A stretch of 5,829 bases of DNA. Origin: Bacillota bacterium (GTDB lineage Bacteria; Bacillota; Desulfotomaculia; Desulfotomaculales; JAJYZD01). Each line of letters starts with the position of its first letter. The stretch's first letter is position 1. Positions 1 through 4,093 of the stretch are shown here, piece after piece. Under the pieces are notes generated by a model, which was not told the DNA's origin, did no database searches, and saw nothing but the letters and a program-made list of their open reading frames with translations. The translations under genes were made by a program, and so were the position numbers. The stretch is from the NCBI GenBank assembly GCA_021800315.1, contig JAJYZD010000234.1, forward strand, positions 1 to 5,829, written 5' to 3'.

Positions 1-218
1 TGGAAATTGGTAATCTGCCCGACCAGTTTGGCGTCGGGCAACTGTTCCACCGTCACATTGGTCACCTGGGTCAGATTCAGCGTCTGCCCCTGCCAGACGC
101 CGGTGAAAGTGTAAGAATCCGAAACTGTCTGGGCGGTGGCAGCAACAGGTAAAGCGCACGTCGCCAAGAATAGCACCGCAGAAATCACACAAAGCACCCG
201 ATAGACTCTTTGAAGCAC
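1..218 (-). CDS. Exported protein of unknown function, N-terminal part (3' end outside window)
   Basis: The frame starts with GTG at 218-216 and stays open to the window edge (72 codons plus two bases). A strong Shine-Dalgarno sequence GGGAGGG (225-231) sits six bases before the GTG, which decides the start. The first 30 residues form a classical signal peptide: basic start (LQRVYR), hydrophobic core (VLCVISAVLFLATCALPVA), then a likely signal peptidase I site after ATA, before QTVSDSY. A cysteine lies in the core (LATC), but threonine just before it is a poor lipobox, so a lipoprotein is less likely. The mature part visible (FTGVWQGQTLNLTQVTNVTV...) is polar and rich in Thr, Val and Gln, as in secreted beta-rich domains. 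I do not recognise the family. It is transcribed away from the repeats and IS remnants on its upstream side. Confidence 0.75.
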   Translation of the reverse strand, partial: MLQRVYRVLCVISAVLFLATCALPVAATAQTVSDSYTFTGVWQGQTLNLTQVTNVTVEQLPDAKLVGQITNF

Positions 219-260
219 TTTTAACCCTCCCTTTGAATTTTAGTTACCAAAGTAAATCAG

Positions 261-266
261 AGTATA
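261..266 (-). promoter_or_regulatory. Candidate -10 box for the exported-protein gene
   Basis: On the minus strand this reads TATACT, five of six matches to the sigma-A -10 consensus, in an AT-rich stretch and about 43 bases before the GTG start at 218. No good -35 hexamer is found 16-18 bases further upstream (GGGAGG at 17), so this is a candidate only. If it is the real promoter, the structured region at 326-418 lies upstream of the transcript. Confidence 0.3.
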
Positions 267-325
267 GTTTTACATAGCACTCGCCTCCCTATTTTTATAT
301 GAATACTCAGAGAGTTCTACCTTCC

Positions 326-418
326 CGGCAGAGCCGACATCCCGACCTGGGATACCGGGTGTGCCGCACCAAGGGCTTGAGCTACGAACCGGAGAGGAAC
401 CATGGTGTAGCCGGGATC
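326..418. other. Dense inverted repeats, possible structured RNA of unrecognised class
   Basis: Several complementary segments are packed here: CGGC (326-329)/GCCG (333-336); ATCCC (339-343)/GGGAT (349-353); GGTG/CACC around 358-370; GCTAC (381-385)/GTAGC (407-411); and the palindrome ACCATGGT (399-406). ATCCCG (339-344) can also pair at long range with CGGGAT (412-417), which competes with the local hairpin. Mutually exclusive pairings are typical of regulatory leaders, though such short arms also occur by chance in GC-rich DNA. I could not match a known riboswitch core on either strand. No gene follows on the plus strand; on the minus strand it would be a long leader of the exported-protein gene. 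The rest of 219-628 shows no convincing gene. Confidence 0.25.
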
Positions 419-465
419 CTCAATAAACGGCGCTACATCTATTTCTTAACCTAACCGCATTTCAT

Positions 466-485
466 CCCCTCCGTTCACGGAGGGG
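466..485. other. Perfect 8-bp hairpin with TTCA loop
   Basis: CCCCTCCG (466-473) pairs exactly with CGGAGGGG (478-485) across the loop TTCA. Neither side has an immediate run of T (plus strand continues TGTTCCCGG; minus strand continues ATGAAATG), so it is not a standard intrinsic terminator, though it is strong enough to affect transcription or RNA stability. It may be the 3' boundary of the structured region at 326-418. Confidence 0.45.
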
Positions 486-583
486 TGTTCCCGGAAATTT
501 TAAATGGCACCGGTCAGTCCGTCAGTCAACTGTCGGTTCGTCATGTCCCTAGTCTTTGCAGCCGTAGGGCCCGTGACGACAAC

Positions 584-623
584 GGGGGTAAGCGGGAGGC
601 TCCCTTTATGTGGCATTACCCCC
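584..623. repeat. Nested inverted repeat beside the IS-end-like repeats
   Basis: GGGGGTAA (584-591) is the exact reverse complement of TTACCCCC (616-623). Between them lies a smaller dyad, GGGAG G CTCCC (594-604). It lies six bases from the first copy of the 20-bp repeat, so it could belong to the outer part of a mobile-element end. Its role is unknown. Confidence 0.4.
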
Positions 624-628
624 TCACT

Positions 629-681
629 CAGTGCCAAATAAAGTGTTCCAACTGGAAATTCCAGTGCCAAATAAAGTGTTC
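629..681. repeat. Two 20-bp direct repeats, 33-bp period, resembling an IS21-family terminus
   Basis: A 20-base unit (CA followed by GTGCCAAATAAAGTGTTC) occurs identically at 629-648 and 662-681. The 13-base spacer contributes to a dyad, ACTGGAA (651-657)/TTCCAGT (659-665). Repeated subterminal transposase-binding units are characteristic of IS21-family (IstA/IstB) ends, and on the minus strand the unit reads CACTTTATTTGGCACTGG, a motif I associate with ends of IS21-like elements in Firmicutes. No istA or istB sequence is present, so this would be a solo end left by deletion. The repeat itself is certain; the IS21 assignment is a recollection-based inference. Confidence 0.55.
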
Positions 682-688
682 GCGAACA

Positions 689-704
689 ACGTCCTTCAGG
701 ACGT
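689..704. repeat. Short near-perfect palindrome
   Basis: ACGTCCT (689-695) and AGGACGT (698-704) are exact reverse complements separated by two bases. It lies between the IS-end-like repeats and the propeller-gene fragment, about where homology to the intact paralogue stops, so it may mark the rearrangement junction. Confidence 0.35.
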
Positions 705-707
705 GGT

Positions 708-899
708 AGTTGACCTTCGCCATTAAAATAGCTGGCAAAGACAGTTCCGGTGTCCGATGACCAGGCAATGTCCCCGGGCATGTCGGCTCCGTCGGCCGCG
801 TAATCATCCAGGCACGCGGACCGGCCGGCGTATTACTGGCGTGGCTATCAGAACAACAATGGCACAAGAAACCGCCAGCCACAATTTATTACCGCGCAT
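708..899 (-). pseudogene. Decayed paralogue of the zinc-ribbon/propeller protein gene (membrane anchor plus one blade)
   Basis: The 5' part (899-804) opens with ATG one base after the stop of the YbjQ-type gene and encodes 31 residues: a single membrane-helix-like stretch (KLWLAVSCAIVVLIATPV) then RRPVRVPG and TGA. In another frame, from the stop codon at 835-833 down to about 708, the translation reads AGRSACLDDYAADGADM then PGDIAWSSDTGTVFASY. It aligns without gaps to residues 409-442 of the intact protein encoded at 1520-3031 (YGRPSYAHDYVVGGADM, PGGIAWSPNTGTLLVGY). The DNA also matches visibly (710-830 against about 1705-1805). Homology stops near 708, next to the IS-end-like repeats. I read this as a duplicate that lost most of its propeller by internal deletion and its 3' end beside a mobile element. 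The 31-residue reading frame alone might still be translated as a small membrane peptide through coupling. Confidence 0.65.
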
Positions 900-900
900 A

Positions 901-1392
901 TCAGCGCTTCATCCCTCGTTGTTCCACTATTACGGGTTCAAATCCGCCCACAGGCAGGACCACATGCGCCTTGTTCTGCGGCTCGGAAACTTTCTTCACC
1001 GCTGTCCCAATAGCCAGCACCTCCATAACATCGCCATGATGGGTGATGTGGATCTTGACTCCGACCACGAAGTCAGCACCCAAGGCGTCCGCTTCCGCCT
1101 TCATGCGGGCTAGGGCCAGACGGCGGGAATCATACATCAGTTCGGTGTACTCCACCAACTCTCCCCGGGCCAGCCCGCGTAAAGCGGTGGCCAGCCCACC
1201 CGTGACCCCCATGCTGAACACACTGTTTCCCAATACAAGTCCCAGAGGTTCATATCCTTTGTCAACAACCAGCCAGAAGGCTTCCCCCGATAGATCGGAG
1301 AGAGCCGCGCCCTTCTTCCAGTCCACCCGGGACAGACTCTGCTCCACCTCCGCCATTGACCGCTGACTCGTGCCACCTCCAAGTAGCGCCAT
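901..1392 (-). CDS. YbjQ/UPF0145 (DUF74) family protein, putative heavy-metal-binding
   Basis: This 163-residue protein carries the hallmarks of the YbjQ/UPF0145 family: a glycine-rich N-terminal block (GYEPLGLVLGNSVFSMG, residues 46-62), a helix SRRLALARMKAEADALGAD ending in FVVGVKI (about 89-104), and the C-terminal strand VMEVLAIGTAV (112-122). The family forms small ring-like oligomers and is annotated as heavy-metal-binding, but its role is not established. The N-terminal 30 residues and the tail after 125 extend beyond the roughly 110-residue core. ATG at 1392 is the first in-frame start after a TGA near 1453; GGGG nine bases upstream is a modest ribosome site. A second in-frame ATG 12 codons on (RSMAEVEQ) is an alternative. 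A much better site, AAGGAGGT (1457-1464 on the minus strand), lies about 65 bases upstream with no usable start for this frame. It is probably cotranscribed with the gene at 1520-3031, 127 bases upstream, and coupled to the relic at 899. Confidence 0.85.
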   Translation of the reverse strand: MALLGGGTSQRSMAEVEQSLSRVDWKKGAALSDLSGEAFWLVVDKGYEPLGLVLGNSVFSMGVTGGLATALRGLARGELVEYTELMYDSRRLALARMKAEADALGADFVVGVKIHITHHGDVMEVLAIGTAVKKVSEPQNKAHVVLPVGGFEPVIVEQRGMKR

Positions 1393-1480
1393 GGACCATT
1401 TCCCCGGCCGGGCCGCCTGTCGGCAGCGGTTGGGTTCCCCGAACCGGCCGGGTCACACCTCCTTAAATATTTTTATTATT

Positions 1481-1499
1481 GCCGCCGGGAGCCGGCGGC
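1481..1499. other. 8-bp GC hairpin between the two operon genes
   Basis: GCCGCCGG (1481-1488) pairs exactly with CCGGCGGC (1492-1499) around GAG. On the minus strand, in the direction of the operon, it is followed by A-rich sequence (AATAATAAAAAT) rather than T, so it is not a normal terminator. Placed between the stop of the propeller gene and the ribosome-binding region of the next, it could stabilise the upstream message or lower downstream expression. The plus strand has a T-rich tract on the wrong side. Confidence 0.45.
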
Positions 1500-1519
1500 A
1501 CAGGGGCATCAGACAACAG

Positions 1520-3031
1520 CTACGCCGGACCCATCAGCAACAAGGCCCGGGAGAACGGCACACCCAGCCACACACCGTTTCCTTCGGGAAGAATCGGTCC
1601 CGTGCCGCCGCCGGGCAAACCGTTCAAAGGGATCGGTACCGACACGGAAGAAAAAAGCCGATGTTGCCAGACGCCCGGAAGGCCATGGCCGCTGCCGACC
1701 ACCGAATACCCGACCAAGAGCGTTCCGGTGTTTGGCGACCAGGCGATGCCTCCGGGCATATCGGCCCCGCCGACCACGTAATCATGCGCATACGAAGGCC
1801 GGCCGTATTCATAGTACAGGACGTGGAGATGGTTGGCCGTTTGGGGCGCGTAGCCGGTAACGTAACAGTTCTCCCCGTCGGCCGCCACCTGCTCCAGTTT
1901 CCCCGGCCAGGAAGCGTAGGTGTGCAAAGCTCCGCCGTTTCCCACGCTGACCAGTTGGCCCGACCCCTCCAGAACCACCCACAACCGCCCCGCCGGGGTG
2001 CCGGCCACCTGAACCGGCTGAACCGAGGATGTGAGGTCAACAAACGGCGTAAAGCTGTTTGTGATCGGCTCGAACCTGGTGGCCGAAAGCCCCGGCCCCC
2101 GACCCTGAACTACCAGCCAGATTCCTGCGGACGTGTCGGGCAACCCCACCACCTTCGTCACGGAAGCGGGCAGAGGATAGGAAGTGGCTTTGAGGCCGGC
2201 GGGACTATACGCGAAGAGGTCCGTCCGGCCGTTTTGGCTTTCCGCCACCCAGGCCCCGCCGTAGGAACCCACCGTGTAAGCGGTTGCCGCAGTCCCCAGG
2301 TCCTTACTGAAGACGATGTCGCCGGTCGATTCATCCAGAAGAGCCAATCTATCCACTGGCAGGATCGGAGGGACGGTCTCGAATACCCATATGCGGCCGG
2401 AACCAGCCTGCCCCAGTCCCACCGGTTGCTGGGGCAAGGATATGGTCGTTGGCCACGTCACGCCCGAATTTCCGGTGCTCCGCCGCCCCCCGGAGACCGC
2501 CTGACCGCCGGCGGGTGGGTGAGTGGTTCGAACCGTCACGGCGTATCTGGTCAACATGGCCCTACCGCCGATGGTGAACAACGCTATCGCGAGGCCGACC
2601 AGCAGCACCGCTAAGGGAAGCCTTCGCCAGCCGCGCCGGAGCAAAGAAAAACCCGCCAGGACCAACAGGATCAGGCCCGCCAGCAGGTCCCAGGCCCCGG
2701 GGCCGAAAAACAGGGCCACTAACGCCAACAGCACCACTATTCCCCCGATTACCCACCACAGATGTCCCACCAGCCAGGTGACAGCATGCTGGAAGGTACT
2801 GCTCCAAAAACCTTTCCTGCCGGGCCAGGGGTAACGGTCATCCGAAGCCTGGCCTCTGACACCGGTCCCGGTAAAATAGGCTCCTGTCTCCTGACCTGCG
2901 TCCGGTCCGGGAAGCCCGGCAGGCTCCCCGTCCGCCCGTTCCACCTTGCCGGCCGTGCCGACCACGGCGCCACAGTACTTGCAGCGGTCTTCACCAGGCG
3001 GTATGAACTGGTTGCACTGAGGACAAAACAC
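1520..3031 (-). CDS. Membrane protein with N-terminal zinc ribbon and external beta-propeller-like domain
   Basis: This 503-residue protein has three parts. Residues 1-20 form a zinc ribbon with four cysteines in two knuckles, CPQC (C3, C6) and CKYC (C17, C20). A Gly/Pro-rich linker follows. Three hydrophobic segments (about 85-110, 113-131, 137-154) come next, with RRGWRR between the second and third; by the positive-inside rule the ribbon is cytoplasmic and the C-terminus external. Residues about 195-503 carry a recurring strand motif of the form G-x-W-V at W215, W261, W305, W351, Y390, W431 and W488, roughly every 40-57 residues, fitting a seven-bladed propeller. The start is GTG, with GAGGTG eight bases upstream (3040-3045). 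I know no specific family name; zinc-ribbon/membrane proteins with a sensor-like outer domain are common in Firmicutes. It leads the block with the YbjQ-type gene, and part of a second copy survives at 708-899. A binding or sensing role is inference. Confidence 0.8.
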   Translation of the reverse strand: MFCPQCNQFIPPGEDRCKYCGAVVGTAGKVERADGEPAGLPGPDAGQETGAYFTGTGVRGQASDDRYPWPGRKGFWSSTFQHAVTWLVGHLWWVIGGIVVLLALVALFFGPGAWDLLAGLILLVLAGFSLLRRGWRRLPLAVLLVGLAIALFTIGGRAMLTRYAVTVRTTHPPAGGQAVSGGRRSTGNSGVTWPTTISLPQQPVGLGQAGSGRIWVFETVPPILPVDRLALLDESTGDIVFSKDLGTAATAYTVGSYGGAWVAESQNGRTDLFAYSPAGLKATSYPLPASVTKVVGLPDTSAGIWLVVQGRGPGLSATRFEPITNSFTPFVDLTSSVQPVQVAGTPAGRLWVVLEGSGQLVSVGNGGALHTYASWPGKLEQVAADGENCYVTGYAPQTANHLHVLYYEYGRPSYAHDYVVGGADMPGGIAWSPNTGTLLVGYSVVGSGHGLPGVWQHRLFSSVSVPIPLNGLPGGGTGPILPEGNGVWLGVPFSRALLLMGPA

Positions 3032-3039
3032 TACACTTT

Positions 3040-3046
3040 CACCTCT
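3040..3046 (-). promoter_or_regulatory. Ribosome-binding site supporting the GTG start at 3031
   Basis: The minus strand reads AGAGGTG followed by AAAGTGTA and then GTG, giving eight bases of spacing. This supports GTG at 3031 and puts the first zinc-ribbon cysteine at residue 3, as is typical for such proteins. Confidence 0.6.
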
Positions 3047-3055
3047 TTAAATCTT

Positions 3056-3084
3056 CTTATCCGCCGCTGGAAATCAGAACTCAA
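3056..3084 (-). promoter_or_regulatory. Candidate promoter of the propeller/YbjQ operon
   Basis: On the minus strand TTGAGT (3084-3079) and GATAAG (3061-3056) are separated by exactly 17 bases, each matching four of six positions of the sigma-A -35 and -10 consensus. Transcription would begin near 3049, leaving a leader of about 18 bases that still contains the ribosome-binding site. Good geometry but moderate hexamers make this a reasonable candidate, not a certainty. Confidence 0.4.
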
Positions 3085-3087
3085 CAG

Positions 3088-3110
3088 CCACCTGCTCCGA
3101 AAGCAGGTGG
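3088..3110. other. 9-bp hairpin upstream of the operon promoter
   Basis: CCACCTGCT (3088-3096) pairs exactly with AGCAGGTGG (3102-3110) around CCGAA. On the plus strand it is followed by GTTTATT, only a weak T tract. It directly abuts the chain of small hairpins that starts at 3118 and may be its first member, or an insulator or terminator between the operon and whatever once lay upstream. Confidence 0.45.
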
Positions 3111-3117
3111 GTTTATT

Positions 3118-3203
3118 GCGACTGAAAGTCGCACCTTACAGGCTAAAGCCTGCTGAAATGGCCAGCGGCTGGAAGCCGCCTGAAGGTTCCGACTGAAACT
3201 CGG
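3118..3203. repeat. Chain of four short hairpins of one design (REP-like)
   Basis: Consecutive palindromes share the form N-N-N-N-C-T, short A-rich loop, A-G-N-N-N-N: GCGACT GAA AGTCGC (3118-3132), CAGGCT AA AGCCTG (3139-3152), GCGGCT GGA AGCCGC (3165-3179) and a degenerate one, CCGACTGAAACTCGG (3189-3203). Centres are about 20-27 bases apart and two spacers begin with CTGAA. The arms differ but pairing is kept, as in REP/BIME-like intergenic repeats, where structure rather than sequence is conserved. Further units of the same style occur at 3463-3478. Confidence 0.6.
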
Positions 3204-3237
3204 TTCCGTATTCACAGAGTCCCTTGATGCCCGGAAC

Positions 3238-3306
3238 ATGCATTACACTAAACGTAGCCTTTCTGCATCTTTCTTACTGGGGCTTCTGTTCCTTGCAAAC
3301 TCTTGA
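3238..3306 (+). other. Short signal-peptide-like reading frame, probable gene remnant
   Basis: From ATG at 3238 the frame reads MHYTKRSLSASFLLGLLFLANS then stop: a basic start and hydrophobic core like a signal peptide cut off at its end. A second frame of the same kind begins at ATG 3330 (MSLPYRSSRLFAMLFLLK, stop at 3384-3386). Neither has a convincing Shine-Dalgarno sequence and both are too short to be persuasive. They may be fragments of one degraded exported-protein gene, or chance in a less GC-rich stretch. Confidence 0.15.
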
Positions 3307-3462
3307 AGGCCAGAGGAAACAGGCACTCCCATGTCGTTACCTTATCGTTCTTCCAGGTTGTTCGCTATGTTGTTTTTACTCAAGTAACTGGAGGCTGTAT
3401 CGATAGGCTACTTCCCGAACACCGTTATTCGATTGGCTGGGGATCACCGAGCGCTAAAGCTG

Positions 3463-3478
3463 TTCGCCTAAAGGCGAA
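3463..3478. repeat. Further hairpin of the same REP-like design
   Basis: TTCGCCT (3463-3469) pairs exactly with AGGCGAA (3472-3478) around AA, the same CT-loop-AG design as the units at 3118-3203. A degenerate neighbour, GCTAAAGC, lies at 3453-3460, and CGGCAAAGCCG follows at about 3529-3539. The two groups bracket roughly 260 bases, so they could be the edges of a small non-autonomous element. Confidence 0.45.
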
Positions 3479-3579
3479 GGTATTAGACCTGGCGCTTTGA
3501 AAATAAATGTGATTCTGTTCCGTGTGTTCGGCAAAGCCGGCAACAAGGTGAGGTGGCCGTCGCACTTCGAGTCAAACTA

Positions 3580-3705
3580 ATGTTCGGATACAAAATACCA
3601 AGGAGACCCCGACCCTTTAGAGGGAAGCGCATTCGGGAAATTCGACATCCAAGACCATTTTTCATGCCGGGGGGCACCCACGTTAGAGGCATGGGCAACT
3701 ACTGA
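3580..3705 (+). CDS. Short arginine-rich hypothetical ORF, doubtful
   Basis: A 41-residue frame from ATG 3580 is strongly basic in its first half (MFGYKIPRRPRPFRGKRIRE) and ends FFMPGGTHVRGMGNY. The same frame is open back to 3487, and a GTG at 3553 with AAGGTGAG directly before it is another possible start. There is no well-spaced Shine-Dalgarno before the ATG and I recognise no family. The composition could suit a small nucleic-acid-binding or spore protein, but chance is equally likely; longer frames on the opposite strand here look no better. Confidence 0.15.
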   Translation: MFGYKIPRRPRPFRGKRIREIRHPRPFFMPGGTHVRGMGNY

Positions 3706-4003
3706 GTTTGTTTGCCGGCATCCTCTATGGGTTGCTGTTTGCCGGGACGGCAAATGATTCAGGCCACCTGGCGAGCACCGGGATGTCTTGCGCTCCCGGA
3801 CATCCCGCCCGGCCGGGTCCTGACCCAGGCGGACCAGTGACTTCCCCGTCAGTGTACCGGTCCGGAAAAGGGTATCATCTTTTGCCGTGACCGTCCCCAT
3901 CGTTCTACGTCCATGACGATTTATTGATAAACACCCAAGTTTGGCGACATATTTTTCCAAGTCCAGTCATGCCAAGCATTTCCGGGGCCAAAACAGCTTT
4001 GGT
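3706..4003. other. Intergenic stretch without convincing gene; contains inverted repeats
   Basis: I see no credible coding region here. Structure is present: TTTGCCG GGA CGGCAAA (about 3738-3754), GGGATGTC/GACATCCC (about 3780-3806) and GGGT CCTG ACCC (about 3815-3826). A GAGC just before the second stem can pair with GCTC inside its loop, giving a potential pseudoknot. The last 100 bases are more AT-rich and lead into the left end of the mobile element. Confidence 0.4.
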
Positions 4004-4042
4004 GTAGTCCCTAGCGGCGACCAAAAAAACGTGGTATATACC

Positions 4043-4070
4043 TTGATTATCATTAAGATTGTGGTATAAT
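4043..4070 (+). promoter_or_regulatory. Transposase promoter with extended -10
   Basis: TTGATT (4043-4048) and a perfect TATAAT (4065-4070) are separated by 16 bases, and TGG directly before the -10 provides an extended -10 element. Transcription would start near 4077, only about 17 bases before the GTG at 4094. This is the best sigma-A promoter in the window. Confidence 0.7.
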
Positions 4071-4093
4071 GATGGTAGTCCCTATACAAGGGG

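Noticed and set aside
326..418. Cyclic-di-GMP riboswitch or T-box leader
   Set aside because: Some pieces look similar (a CCGGG-type 3' segment; GGGTGTGCCGCA resembles the T-box bulge), but the conserved cores, such as the GACGCAAAGCC block or the GGGTGGTACCGCG block, are absent.
485..882. Several frames on both strands through the repeat pair
   Set aside because: They merely translate the direct repeats (recurring HFIWH- or LYLAL-type peptides) and the paralogue fragment, and are not independent genes.
1481..1499. Intrinsic terminator between the operon genes
   Set aside because: The hairpin is strong but is followed by an A-rich tract in the direction of transcription, not a T tract.
1370..2614. 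Long plus-strand frame of 414 codons opposite the propeller and YbjQ-type genes
   Set aside because: Its translation is low-complexity and rich in Arg, Pro, Gly and His with no recognisable domain, while the minus strand has clear domain structure. It is an antisense shadow in GC-rich DNA.
3118..3203. CRISPR array
   Set aside because: The repeated units differ in sequence, are 13-15 bases long and have spacers of only about 6-12 bases; only the palindromic design is shared.
3577..3960. Minus-strand frame of 127 codons in the spacer
   Set aside because: Composition is irregular, there is no family resemblance and no good ribosome site; it spans hairpins and intergenic-looking sequence.
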